64,000 bases of DNA from Mesorhizobium amorphae (GCF_014843845.1 NZ_JHQS01000014.1:1-64000); one strand, 5' to 3'. Shown: positions 1-9,215, numbered from the stretch's first letter. Made by a program: numbers and translations. The notes: generated by a model not told the origin, from the letters alone.

Positions 1-541
1 CGACCATGGCCAGGGCGATGCCGAACAGAACCGAGAAGAACAGGACCTGCAGGATGTCGCCTTGCGCAAAGGCACCGACGATCGTTGATGGGATGATGTT
101 CATCAGGAAGCCGGTAAGGGACTGCTCGTGGGCCTTTGCGGCATAGCTATTCACGGCCTGGACATCGAGCGAGGCCGGATCGATGTCGAGGCCCGCGCCC
201 GGCTGAACGACATTGGCGACGACAAGGCCCACGATCAGTGCCAGCGTCGAGAAGGTGAGGAAATAGACCATCGCCTTGCCGGCAACTCGGCCAACCTTCT
301 GGAGATCGTTCATGCCGGCGATGCCGGTCGCAATTGTCAGGAAGATGACAGGCGCGATGATCATCTTGACAAGCTTGATGAAGGCATCACCCAGCGGCTT
401 CACGCTTTCGCCGATCCCCGGATAGAAATGGCCGAGGGCGACGCCAAGGGCGATGGCGGCAAGCACCTGCACGTAGGGCTTGGCGTAGAAGGCCTTGCGA
501 GGCGCGGCGCCCGCGCTGCGGACATGTGGAGCTAACACCAT
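1..541 (-). CDS. dctA: C4-dicarboxylate transporter DctA, 5' part
   Basis: Symporter that brings plant-supplied succinate, malate and fumarate across the inner membrane to fuel bacteroids. The minus-strand frame starts at ATG 541 ([13 protein letters not shown]) and stays open to the window edge, so about 180 N-terminal residues are seen and the C-terminus is missing. Diagnostic stretches are [40 protein letters not shown] and [16 protein letters not shown], which are typical of rhizobial DctA. A strong sigma-54 promoter lies about 100 bp upstream, with two DctD-type palindromes further up, so dicarboxylate-responsive DctB/DctD control is expected. No intact dctBD lies beside it in this window. 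Confidence 0.96.
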   Translation of the reverse strand, partial: MVLAPHVRSAGAAPRKAFYAKPYVQVLAAIALGVALGHFYPGIGESVKPLGDAFIKLVKMIIAPVIFLTIATGIAGMNDLQKVGRVAGKAMVYFLTFSTLALIVGLVVANVVQPGAGLDIDPASLDVQAVNSYAAKAHEQSLTGFLMNIIPSTIVGAFAQGDILQVLFFSVLFGIALAMV

Positions 542-636
542 TTCTCTCCCCAACCGGATAGGGGCCGGGCTCTTCTTCCCATCCCAGGCTTCTCCCATCG
601 CGGCGCTCCGGTCGAACGCTGCTTGCCATGCCGGCC

Positions 637-651
637 GCAAGTGCCGTGCCA
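637..651 (-). promoter_or_regulatory. Sigma-54 promoter of dctA
   Basis: On the minus strand the bases read TGGCACGGCACTTGC, which fits the -24/-12 consensus TGGCACG-N4-TTGC with GG and GC exactly 10 bp apart. It sits about 96 bp upstream of the dctA ATG and points toward it. Confidence 0.9.
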
Positions 652-713
652 AAATGAGGACCTGCGCCAGTCACGCCCTTTCCCGGTTTCGGTCATCTCG
701 CGCCAGTGGCCAT

Positions 714-729
714 GTGCGGATTTCCGCAC
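714..729 (-). promoter_or_regulatory. Promoter-proximal DctD-type activator site
   Basis: GTGCGGATTTCCGCAC is a perfect inverted repeat with 7-bp arms and a 2-bp centre. It lies about 63 bp upstream of the dctA -24/-12 element. Tandem palindromes upstream of dctA are the known binding arrangement of DctD; that DctD binds here is inference. Confidence 0.75.
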
Positions 730-745
730 CGGCTGCCTTCACTCG

Positions 746-761
746 GGGCGGAATTCCACAC
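746..761 (-). promoter_or_regulatory. Promoter-distal DctD-type activator site
   Basis: GGGCGGAATTCCACAC matches the neighbouring palindrome in 12 of its 14 arm positions. Its centre is 32 bp (about three helical turns) from the first site, as expected for cooperative binding of two activator dimers on one face of the DNA. Confidence 0.65.
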
Positions 762-844
762 TAAGGTTCGCCATAGCGGTCGGGTCTGAAGAATGCGGTG
801 GCACATGACGGGAGTGACAACGGCGCCTTACAGCAGCTCGCCTT

Positions 845-1160
845 TTGATGTTCCCTGGCAGATCGGCCGCCGGTCGACCTCTCTGGCGTGCGGTTTTGCT
901 CACACTTCTTGGTGGCCCCCTCGGTTTTGTCGTCTTTGCGACGGGCCGCATTGCCGGCACCAGAGCGCAGTATTCTCTACGCGAGCGTGCTCTTGCCATC
1001 CCCGCAACCGACAGTTTGAAAGGAGACGTCGAAAGGCAGATGGTTTCCGGGTGGGCGCGCGACGGTGCGGTTCAAGAGATGCTTATAGTCCGAAGCACTG
1101 CCAAGGAAGCCGCGCTTACGACGAGCTTCGCGCCATCGCCTCTTCCACATCATCACATTG
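845..1160 (+). pseudogene. Possible dctB 5' remnant
   Basis: A frame divergent from dctA encodes a hydrophobic segment (VLLTLLGGPLGFVVFATG) followed by SLRERALAIPATDSLKGDVERQ-type residues. This resembles the first membrane helix and start of the sensor region of DctB, which normally sits divergent from dctA. The similarity is lost after about 80 residues and no kinase domain follows. The match is from memory and weak; it may be chance coding. Confidence 0.3.
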
Positions 1161-1510
1161 ACGCAAATGACGGTTGCCGCGAGCGGCGAGCCGACCGGTG
1201 TCGTCGGCTCCGGATGCCGCTTCCGATCACTTCATGGTGATGGCGAACGGCACAGCCACGCAACACCTCTGCACGGTCATTGCACCAAACACCGCGGAGA
1301 CGCTGGGGCGACATGGGTGTTGTTCGACTTCTATCTGCTCGACGACTGATAGCACTGAGGGAATTCTATCATAGGCGTTGAGTTTCCTATCACAAATGAA
1401 AGAAAGCTCGATTGACTGGCAACCCTCATTCCGGTCTGCTGAATCAACGTGCGGTTGCGCCCGGCAGAAGCCTAGAACGGGGCCACACTTCAACGAAGGA
1501 GAGCCAAGCC

Positions 1511-1895
1511 ATGCGTCAGGTATCGCCTCGCTTTGCATTCAACTACATGGCGGCGCCCCGACTTGATGTTCGGGCATTTTTTGCGCTTGCCCGTGACCAA
1601 GGCCTGCCCCACACCCAAATCCGCGACCATCTTTTCAGCAATCCTATTGCAGGCGGCATGCCGGCTGCGGAAGTCCGGTCTGCCGCCACCGAGGTCGGCG
1701 TCTCGATTATCTCTGTCAACGCCTTGCAGCGCTTCAATGCGTGGCCTCCCGCGCGCAGGCCAGCTCGCCGATTACGCCGCGGCCTGCGGGGAGAAGACGC
1801 TGGTCCTGGTCAACGACGGCTCGGGCGACAATGCCATTTGCCGAGAGCGTTTACGCGCCGGACGACGTCGCAGGCGCAAATGCCGCGAGCATTGA
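1511..1895 (+). pseudogene. TIM-barrel sugar isomerase/epimerase remnant joined to nifA
   Basis: ATG 1511 follows a good Shine-Dalgarno (GAAGGAGAG). The first ~77 codons (MRQVSPRFAFNYMAAP, then AEVRSAATEVGVSIISVNAL) look like the N-terminus of IolE/IolI-type sugar-phosphate isomerases. The homology then continues in the +1 frame (LADYAAACGEKTLVLVNDGS), so the gene is frameshifted, and it is cut off after about 125 residues. The initial frame has no stop before nifA, so translation from 1511 would give a long fusion with NifA. This looks like a catabolic gene whose 5' end and promoter now precede nifA. Confidence 0.65.
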
Positions 1896-1921
1896 TTTCG
1901 CGGCGCGAGATCGAGGATGAC

Positions 1922-3745
1922 ATGCTAGACTCAGACAATACTCGCGAATCCGAACAAAGTGCCGGGGAGACACCGTCATGCTGCACATCGCTTCAGCACG
2001 CGAAAAGAGCTAACTCAAAGCCCGAGACGAACAACGCGGTCCCCATTGTGCCGTCGCACGAGAGTGCACTTGCCGGGGTCTTCGAAATATCGAAAGTACT
2101 CACCGCCCCCTCCCGGCTCGAAGTCACGCTGGCCAAGGTCGTCGATCTTCTGCGATCGTTTGTGCAGATGCGGTGCGGCATCATCTCTCTCCTCGACGGT
2201 GATGGCCAGCTGGACATCACCGTAGGCGCCGGCTGGAGCGAGAGCTGCGATGAGCGCTGCCGGATGTACCTGCCGCGGAAGGCAATCGACCAGATTGTGA
2301 CGACGGACACGCCCCTCGTCGCCGAGAACATAGCGGTGCATTCGGCCTTCAGTGCCGCCGACACGGACGTGCTCGGGGCCTCCGACGCCATACGAGTGTC
2401 GTTCATCGGTGTTCCCATTCGCGTCGATGCGAACGTCGTGGGCACGCTGACCATCGACCGCGTGCTGGACAATGGGTCAAGATCTTGGCTCGATTACAAC
2501 CTCCGTCTGCTACCCGTGATCGCCAACCTGGTGGGACAGACAGTGAAGTTGCGTCGCTCATTCGCGTGCGACCGCGAGCAACCGATGGCGGAGAAGGAGC
2601 GGCTGCAAAAGCAATTCTGCGAGCTCAAGCGTCCTGCGCGGGAGCGTAAGAAGGTTTACGTCAAGGGGATGATTGGCGACAGTCCGGCGCTACGCGGTCT
2701 GCTCGAGAAGGTCGCGGTGGTAGCCGAGGCGAAGATTACGGTTCTGTTGCGAGGCGAATCCGGTACCGGGAAGGAACTGATCGCCAAGGCCATTCACGGG
2801 TTGTCGCCGCGCGCCAAGCGGCCCTTCATCAAGCTCAATTGCGCGGCGCTGCCTGAGACAGTCCTGGAATCCGAATTGTTCGGTCATGAGAAGGGTGCCT
2901 TCACCAGCGCGTTCAATTCGCGCAAGGGGCGCTTTGAGCTTGCCGACAAAGGGACGTTGTTCCTGGACGAGATCGGTGAGATCTCGGCCTCGTTTCAGGC
3001 AAAGTTACTGCGCGTGCTGCAAGAGCAGGAGTTCGAGCGCGTCGGCGGCAACCAGACCATTAAGGTCGATGTTCGCGTCATTGCCGCCACGAACAAGAAC
3101 CTGGAAGAGGCGGTTGCAAGGAACGAGTTCCGAGCCGACCTCTATTACCGCATCAGCGTGGTTCCCTTGCTGGTGCCGGCGTTACGCGAAAGGCGCAGTG
3201 ATATTCCGCTCCTCGCGGCTGAGTTTCTCAAGAATTTCAACGATGAGAACGGCCGTACGCTGACCTTCGATCCGAGTGCGATTGACGTACTGATGAACTG
3301 TGATTTTCCCGGCAACATTCGCGAGCTCGAAAATTGCGTGCACCGCACGGCGATCATGGCGGCGGGACCATCAATCGGGAGAAACGACTTTTCCTGCTCC
3401 CAGGGCCAATGCTTTGCCGCGGCGCTGTGGAAGAGCAGATCGGGCGAGAGCGCGCTGCAACCGGGGCCGATCGTGCCGGTGCCAGTGAATCCGGCCGCAC
3501 CGCCGGCTGCGGCCGCCAGTTCCGCCGCCGCGGCAGTCCCGCCAGCGATCACTGGGCAGCGACCGCTAGCGCCTGCTGGCGCAGCCCACTTAAATAGTTC
3601 GAGGATCATCGATCGCGAGGGTGTCATCGCGGCCATGGAAAGATGTGGCTGGGTGCAGGCAAAGGCGGCACGCCTGCTTGGACTGACGCCGCGCCAGATT
3701 GGCTATGTGCTGAGGAAATACGGCATCGAGATCAAGCGTCTGTGA
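1922..3745 (+). CDS. nifA: Nitrogen fixation activator NifA (copy 1)
   Basis: Sigma-54-dependent activator of nif/fix promoters. From ATG 1922 (GAGG upstream) it has about 607 residues: a GAF domain (~60-205), an AAA+ domain with Walker A GESGTGKE and Walker B LFLDEIGE, an inter-domain Cys pair CSQGQC (C-x4-C, linked to oxygen sensitivity in rhizobial NifA), an Ala/Pro-rich linker, and a C-terminal Fis-type helix-turn-helix ending RKYGIEIKRL. The sigma-54-contact loop reads GAFTSA rather than GAFTGA. The frame is open upstream to 1412 through a sugar-isomerase remnant; the start at 1922 is chosen because NifA homology begins after it. A second, canonical nifA lies at 22115-23866. Confidence 0.92.
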   Translation: MLDSDNTRESEQSAGETPSCCTSLQHAKRANSKPETNNAVPIVPSHESALAGVFEISKVLTAPSRLEVTLAKVVDLLRSFVQMRCGIISLLDGDGQLDITVGAGWSESCDERCRMYLPRKAIDQIVTTDTPLVAENIAVHSAFSAADTDVLGASDAIRVSFIGVPIRVDANVVGTLTIDRVLDNGSRSWLDYNLRLLPVIANLVGQTVKLRRSFACDREQPMAEKERLQKQFCELKRPARERKKVYVKGMIGDSPALRGLLEKVAVVAEAKITVLLRGESGTGKELIAKAIHGLSPRAKRPFIKLNCAALPETVLESELFGHEKGAFTSAFNSRKGRFELADKGTLFLDEIGEISASFQAKLLRVLQEQEFERVGGNQTIKVDVRVIAATNKNLEEAVARNEFRADLYYRISVVPLLVPALRERRSDIPLLAAEFLKNFNDENGRTLTFDPSAIDVLMNCDFPGNIRELENCVHRTAIMAAGPSIGRNDFSCSQGQCFAAALWKSRSGESALQPGPIVPVPVNPAAPPAAAASSAAAAVPPAITGQRPLAPAGAAHLNSSRIIDREGVIAAMERCGWVQAKAARLLGLTPRQIGYVLRKYGIEIKRL

Positions 3746-3999
3746 AAGGACGACTGAGGCGAATAGCTGGGACAAATCAAGCGTTGGTGGTTTGGCGGGC
3801 CTTTGCCCGATGACGAGGGGATGCAGACCCCGCGTTGGCGCCAATTCGACCCGATGGAGGACAGCCCGCCCGACCTCACGGCAGTCGGCGTCCCGACAAA
3901 GGTGGCGTGAAGCAGCGCTATGACGCCGGTTTGTCGGCCATCTTGCTCTCGACCATCAGCTGATGCCGGATGCCCTTCGCGACTGAAATGGAGAAAAAT

Positions 4000-5148
4000 A
4001 TGTCCGATGCAAAACTGCAAAGTGTGCTTTCGTCACTTTCGCAAGTGGCGAGACAGTTAGAGGCTGTGCCATCCGGCCGACCAGCGCCGGATGCAAGTTG
4101 CGTCAAGCTAAACACGAATGAGAACCCATTTCCGTTGCCGACAATCATAATGCAAAGTGCGATTGCGGCCCTCGAACGGCAGTATCTATATCCAGAGGAC
4201 GACAACATCAGCTTGAGGGAAGCAGCCGCCAATGCCTACGGCGTCTCCAACGATCAGGTGATCGCCGGTAACGGATCGTCTGAACTGCTCGGGCTCATTT
4301 ACAGAGCTTTCCTTGCCCCGGGCGACAGCGTGGCGATGATGTCGCCAGGTTTTTCGTTCAACCGCAAACTTGCCATGTCGCAGGGCGCTCAATTTCTCGA
4401 AATCGGATGGGGCGAAGCTCATTCCTTGCCGATAGAGCAATTGCTTTCCGGTCCTGCAAAAGACGCCAAGTTCATTCTGTTGGCCAATCCGAACAATCCG
4501 ACAGGAACGTTTGTTCCGGTGGCCGATATCGAACGTCTCCTAGCACAATCGGACCGCTTGATCGTCCTGGATGAGGCCTACGTCGACTTTGCACCTGATA
4601 ATGGTCTGCGCCTCATCGATCACTATTCGAACCTTCTGGTCTTAAGAACATTTTCGAAAAGCTATGCAGCCGCCGGCGTTCGCGTCGGTTTCGGTTTCGG
4701 TCACCCCGAAATTATTGGCAGGCTGCGCAACATCCAGAACGTCTTCAACATGAATGTGATCGGGCATGCGGTTGGTATAAGCGTGCTTGCGCATCGCGCC
4801 GCCTATGCAGAGAACCACAAACACATCAAGCATGAACGACAGCGAGTGACCTTGGCGCTGTTGCAACTTGGATTTTCCGTAATACCTTCCCATGCGAATT
4901 TCTTGCTAGCCCATGTGCCAGCGGAACAGGACGGCTCATGGTGGCAAGCAGCCTTGGAAAGGCAAAAGATACTTGTTGCCTTTTTTCCCGATAAAGGTTT
5001 GCAAAATCATATCCGCATCAGCATCGGCACAAAAGAACAGATGGATGCATTTCTTGCAGCCGCGAGAGATATTTCTGGAAGCTTAAAGATGCCAAGCGCC
5101 AGACGTTGGGCAGCATCAGGCTCTGCTTCCGCGCTACGCGGGCGATAA
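4000..5148 (+). CDS. HisC-like class I/II aminotransferase (y4wE type)
   Basis: PLP aminotransferase of the histidinol-phosphate aminotransferase family, about 382 residues. Visible are the substrate region KLNTNENPFPLP, LLANPNNPTGTF, VLDEAYVDF, the PLP lysine in FSKSYAAAGVRVGF, and the C-terminal Arg in NHIRISIGT. ATG 4000 is preferred over in-frame ATGs at 3970 and 3988 because GGAG sits 6 bp before it. It is followed by a luciferase-like gene and, after an insertion of decayed DNA, a shikimate-kinase-like gene; from memory this trio resembles y4wE-y4wF-y4wG of NGR234. A specialised pathway rather than histidine synthesis is likely; the substrate is unknown. Confidence 0.85.
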   Translation: MSDAKLQSVLSSLSQVARQLEAVPSGRPAPDASCVKLNTNENPFPLPTIIMQSAIAALERQYLYPEDDNISLREAAANAYGVSNDQVIAGNGSSELLGLIYRAFLAPGDSVAMMSPGFSFNRKLAMSQGAQFLEIGWGEAHSLPIEQLLSGPAKDAKFILLANPNNPTGTFVPVADIERLLAQSDRLIVLDEAYVDFAPDNGLRLIDHYSNLLVLRTFSKSYAAAGVRVGFGFGHPEIIGRLRNIQNVFNMNVIGHAVGISVLAHRAAYAENHKHIKHERQRVTLALLQLGFSVIPSHANFLLAHVPAEQDGSWWQAALERQKILVAFFPDKGLQNHIRISIGTKEQMDAFLAAARDISGSLKMPSARRWAASGSASALRGR

Positions 5149-5235
5149 TCCGAGCAATCACACACCTTCTATATCTTCGAATTGCTTGCTCATCGCAAGC
5201 AAGAGAACTTCCTGCGTTAAACTTGGAGAAGTCGA

Positions 5236-6264
5236 GTGAGAAACGCCCTTCCTTCAACCCTGACCTTCGGCATCTTCGATCACCTGGACGAGGACGGCCG
5301 CGATATCGCCCGACAATACGCGGATCGCCTGATGTTGGCGGAGGCGTGCGATCACCTCGGTTTCTATGCATATCATCTGGCAGAGCACCACTGTACCCCG
5401 CATGGGAGAGGTCCATCGCCGAATCTGTTCTTATCGAGCGTCGCCCAGCGCACCCAGCGCCTTCGTGTCGGCCCGTTGGTAATGCTACTTGCCCTTTATC
5501 ATCCGCTGCGAGCGTTCGAAGAGATCTGTATGCTTGACCAATTGAGCGGCGGCAGGCTCGAACTCGGTATAGGACGCGGCTCTTTCCCCACCGAATTGGG
5601 TTACTTCGGGATTGGTGCGGACGCGGCGCCAGGCCAGTATGTGGAAGCCAGTGAAATCCTTATTAATGCGATGAAGGGCGGCACATTATCTTATCAAGGG
5701 CGCCATTTTGAACTGAATGACGTTCCTTTGACGCTAAGACCTCATCAGCGGCCGCATCCGCCGACCTGGATCGCCACCAATCGACCCGAGCCGGCAAGCT
5801 GGGCCGCGGCTAATGGCGCAAATATCGCGTGCGTGGGACCTTCCTCTTCTGTTCGCAGAATTACTGATGCCTTCCGCGCCGGTCCAGCGCACAAAACTGA
5901 GGCGGACGATCGAGCACCATTTCTTGGATTGCTCCGAATGGTTGTGATTGGGCGTTCTGAAGCAGATGCGTATTCGCTCGCGGCACCTGCTTACGAACGA
6001 TGGCTTAAGAGCTTCAAATTCCTTTACGACCTCAATGCCATCCCGACTCCACCAAACCTGCCGCTGACCTTCGATGCAGCAATCGAGAGTGAATTGTGCG
6101 TAGTAGGATCGGCAGCTTCTGTGCGAAAAGCTCTGCTTGGTCAGTTGGAAGAGGCAGGTGCCAACTACCTTCTTTGTCAACTGGCATTTGGGGATCTGCC
6201 GCTAGATGCATCCCTGTACACCGCAACGACGATTCAATCCGAAATCATGGCTCAAGTCGGCTGA
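5236..6264 (+). CDS. Luciferase-like flavin monooxygenase (y4wF type)
   Basis: Bacterial-luciferase-superfamily (LLM) protein of 342 residues, expected to use reduced FMN to oxidise a small substrate. The N-terminal strand TFGIFDHLD, the YHLAEHHCTPHGRG segment, the LRVGPLVMLLALYHPLR strand and SGGRLELGIGRG are typical. The start is GTG 5236 with GGAG 7 bp upstream. It follows the aminotransferase gene by 87 bp in the same direction and probably shares its transcript. No flavin reductase gene lies beside it. Confidence 0.85.
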   Translation: MRNALPSTLTFGIFDHLDEDGRDIARQYADRLMLAEACDHLGFYAYHLAEHHCTPHGRGPSPNLFLSSVAQRTQRLRVGPLVMLLALYHPLRAFEEICMLDQLSGGRLELGIGRGSFPTELGYFGIGADAAPGQYVEASEILINAMKGGTLSYQGRHFELNDVPLTLRPHQRPHPPTWIATNRPEPASWAAANGANIACVGPSSSVRRITDAFRAGPAHKTEADDRAPFLGLLRMVVIGRSEADAYSLAAPAYERWLKSFKFLYDLNAIPTPPNLPLTFDAAIESELCVVGSAASVRKALLGQLEEAGANYLLCQLAFGDLPLDASLYTATTIQSEIMAQVG

Positions 6265-6379
6265 CCATGAAATTTGCTGTCTGATTGGAGATCAAAATCG
6301 TTGTCGCAGCGCTCCATGACATTCCCCGTTCAATCTGTGGGACGACCCTGCGTATAATGCCGGGATTGATATTCCGATA

Positions 6380-6620
6380 TCATTTTGCCGATCGCCGATC
6401 CACCGGCACGGTCGGTGTCTGGTACTTGCGTGTCTCTGCCGAGGTGTGGCCAAGCTGCTTCTGAACATAGCGTTCATCAACCTCGGCTGAGGCGAGGCGG
6501 GCGCGCAGCGAGTGGCCAAAATTTTTGACCACGCTCGCCTTCGTTGAGATCACCGCGCACCCTGTCGGCCAACGCTGCAGGCTTCACCAGCCGCGCCACG
6601 AGCGACGCCAGGCCGCCGAA
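6380..6620 (-). pseudogene. Tyrosine recombinase (integrase) C-terminal remnant
   Basis: The minus strand encodes GHSLRARLASAEVDERYVQK followed by QLGHTSAETRKYQ and a stop at 6380. This is the catalytic box of tyrosine recombinases (H-x2-R, then LGH and Tyr). The N-terminal half is missing and no start is visible, so it is a fragment. Confidence 0.65.
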
Positions 6621-6772
6621 CGATGGCGATCAGACGCAAGGGCGGTTCGAGATCTCGGAAAAGCTTCTCCGGAGCCTGCACAGTCCCAACTCATGATCGC
6701 GGATGGATCTGTGAGCCGGCGTGCATGCCGCGGTTCCGCTGGCGCATCGGTCATGCGAGCCGTGCCGGTGGC

Positions 6773-6985
6773 TCATTCGTCGCCTGCGAGACCGTCGAAC
6801 GCCTCAAGCAGTGCATCGACAATCGCCTGGCCGAGCGCCTGTGCTTTCTCACCGATTTGGGCTTCGCTTCCGTTGCGGGCGGCGGTGGCGAGTTCCGAAC
6901 CCTGATCCGTCAGGATCGCATTGGCCCGATCGATCGCCCATTGCGCGAAATCGTCCCGGCTGTCGATGATCCTGGTTTCCATCAA
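6773..6985 (-). CDS. Small hypothetical protein
   Basis: A 70-residue frame (MMETRIIDSRDDFAQWAIDR... to ...FDGLAGDE) with an amphipathic, acidic composition plausible for a real protein. Not recognised. It lies between two integrase remnants, so it may be a survivor of a former mobile element or a chance frame. Confidence 0.4.
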   Translation of the reverse strand: MMETRIIDSRDDFAQWAIDRANAILTDQGSELATAARNGSEAQIGEKAQALGQAIVDALLEAFDGLAGDE

Positions 6986-7215
6986 TGCGCGCTCCCGCGT
7001 TTAGGATTTGTTTAGCCTATCTGGGCTAAGATCAAGGTGCGCGATGGGTACTGCGTTCGCGCCACAACACGCCTCGATCCTTGCAGCGTCATCCCTGCTG
7101 AGCAAGTCCGCTTCGCCCGACCGGAAGCGCGATTTTGCGTTTCCGTGGCCACTTGCAGCTCTGAACGATCGTTTTGGGCCGAACAGCGCGGCTTGGAGCA
7201 GTGAGCGTGGGTCAG

Positions 7216-7500
7216 TCAGACGATCAGCCGCGCGGCGCGGCCTAATTGGCGCTCAGCGTCGTTGTAATAGCGCGACGCCTGTTGCACGGAGCGGTGCTGC
7301 GATTTCTGCATCGCTTCAGATAGCGGAATGCCGCAGCGGGCGGCTCGGTGAGATATCCGGAGCGCAGGCCGTGTGTGGAAAAGAGTATTGGACCAAGCCC
7401 GGCCTCGGCAATGCGGCGTATCACGCGTCACCGGCTCGACGACCGCGAAAATGGTCGGCGGCCTCGACCCGGTTCATCCGTTCGCGCCTGCGGACCTCCG
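7216..7500 (-). pseudogene. Second tyrosine recombinase remnant, frameshifted
   Basis: One frame gives RRIAEAGLGPILFSTHGLRS then GYLTE, and the next frame continues AARCGIPLSEAMQKSQHRSV then QQASRYYNDAERQLGRAARL. Together these form the C-terminal catalytic part (HGLRSG, H-R-S-V-Q, Y) of a second integrase type, broken by a frameshift near 7345. No N-terminal half is found. Confidence 0.65.
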
Positions 7501-7573
7501 CTGGCAGATGGTAGAGATCCTATGGTGAATAGCGGCCGCCACTCTGCGAGGGTGAAGTCGCCAAAAACCATCC

Positions 7574-7870
7574 AGGAGGCTCGCAATGAAAGTCGTAGAC
7601 CGTTCCGATTCGCCGAGCGCTATTCAATTCGCGTTGAGCTTGCTGCAATCTTCGTTTCTTTGGAACTCTCTCGTTCGAAATGGCTGATCACGTCGCTATC
7701 GCCAGGTGCCGGCGAGCGCATGTCGAAGTTCGCGGTGACAGGCGGGGATGCTCCAGGATTGTTAGCCTGCCTCACCGAACAGCAGCGCAAAGCGAAAGCA
7801 CGTACCGGTCGTAGTTTTCGGATCATAATCGATCCAAGAAGCCCCCCTCGATGGGTTCTGGATTCATCGG
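7574..7870 (+). pseudogene. IS110-type transposase N-terminal remnant
   Basis: The frame contains IFVSLELSRSKWLITSLSPG and KARTGRSFRIII, and the next frame continues IQEAPLDGFWIHR. This resembles the N-terminus of IS110-family transposases (the first catalytic Asp region and IQEAGLDGFW). The rest of the enzyme is absent. It lies directly upstream of the shikimate-kinase-like remnant and may have split that gene from the upstream pair. Confidence 0.5.
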
Positions 7871-8081
7871 ATTACCAACCACGATACCTACAAGAAGCGG
7901 GGCAAGCTGCGGCTCGAACTGAGATGCTCTGGGCAAGCTACGCAAGAACTTGCCCAAAGTGCACGAGAGGTCTGTAAGGACGTGGCGATTCCAGAAGGCG
8001 CCAGGGAACTTGGGAATTGAACTGGACGCTTTACCATCTTTCGATGCGAACTTTGGCCCGCGAACTGCCGAACGGCCACGG

Positions 8082-8761
8082 ATGCCCGAGAAATCACCGA
8101 TGGCCAAGGAGGTCGTCTCGTCGCTCGGGCGGCGGCCGATTGTGCTCGTCGGGCTGCCGGGCGCCGGCAAGTCCTCCATCGGCCCAGCTCTCGCGCGGCG
8201 ACTCGGGCTCGCCTTCGTCGACTCCGATAAAAAAATCGAAAGAGTGACCGGCATGTCCTTCACGGAAATTTTAGATGCGAAGACAAAGGCAGGCAGTGGT
8301 TCAGGGACCGCGAGACGAGCTTGATCGCGCAGTGTGTTGAGAAAGGGAACGTGGTCCTCGCAACTGGCGGCGGCGCCTTCGAGCGTGAGGAAACCCGGCG
8401 CCTCATCCTGGACAATGCGGTCTCGATTTGGCTCGACACTGACCGAGGCGAGATCTGGAAGCGCCTTGCGAATGACATCAGCCGCCCGTTGCTGCAGATC
8501 GACGAGGCAGAGGAGACCAACGGGCTGCGGGGCTCCGACAAGAAGGCCATCAAGAAGGAGCGTTTCGAGGAAATCGTGCAGGGGCGCACGCCGCATTACC
8601 GCCAAGCCAATCTCACAGACGTTCCGCCCCATAAAAGGAACAACAACAGGAACGCCGAAGCATGCGTGGCGACCCTGCACGCCTATCTCAGCGGCGGCGC
8701 AGGGCAGGGTGCTCGGCAGGTCGGCTCGTTTCAGGAGCTTCCTGTTGCGCCAAGCTCGTAG
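8082..8761 (+). pseudogene. Shikimate-kinase-like protein, frameshifted (y4wG type)
   Basis: The first frame, from ATG 8082 or 8100, gives VLVGLPGAGKSSIGPALARR (P-loop GLPGAGKS) and LAFVDSDKKIERVTGMSF, as in shikimate kinase. The second half (TSLIAQCVEKGNVVLATGGG, then AFEREETRRLILDN) is in another frame, with the shift between about 8275 and 8295 in an A/G-rich run. Unless this is a sequencing error the product is truncated at residue ~80. It was probably the third gene of the operon with the aminotransferase and luciferase-like genes. Confidence 0.75.
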
Positions 8762-8941
8762 GGGGCGGATGCGCGGCGACAATCAAGGTGGGGCTCTCAT
8801 CCTGATCGGGTTCTTCCGCATATTTGGTGCAGGTTGCGCGATCCACGGATGGAGCTAATAAGTTCGTAGAGTCGGATTCCCCTGCAGGCTGACAGGGTGG
8901 TGCTTGTTGCCCGTCCGAAGGCGATGGACTCGTGCTGGCCA

Positions 8942-9215
8942 TGTTCTCATTCTTGCTGGAAAACTGCCGAAAGCCGAACTCATCCGAAGTCTGCTCCCGG
9001 CATCAATTGTTAATTTATGGACCTACCGAAGCAACAGTCTGCACGACGATTTGGAATTGCCCGGCTAGTTATGAGGGTTCGGTTGTCCCGATCGGCCGTC
9101 CGATTGCGAACACGCGGGTGGACCTGCTGGACGGTCATGGCGCGCCCGTGCCGTTCTGAGCGGTGGGTGAGCTTTACGTTGGCGGTGCAAGCGTTGCCAA
9201 CTGCTGCTCGAACCT
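8942..9215 (+). pseudogene. NRPS adenylation-domain fragment
   Basis: The frame reads LLIYGPTEATVCTTIWN, then VVPIGRPIANTRVDLLDGHG, an in-frame TGA at 9158, then AVGELYVGGASVA. These are the A5-A6 motifs (YGPTEAT, GELYxGG) of nonribosomal peptide synthetase adenylation domains. Only about 85 residues remain, with an internal stop, so it is a relic of a larger lost gene. Confidence 0.75.

Noticed and set aside
3790..3810. TGGCGGGCCTTTGC as a sigma-54 promoter of the aminotransferase gene
   Set aside because: GG and GC are 9 bp apart instead of 10 and the -24 box is poor.
7823..8782. 319-codon open frame on the minus strand
   Set aside because: It is antisense to the shikimate-kinase-like remnant, whose P-loop and other motifs are clear on the plus strand; no family match.
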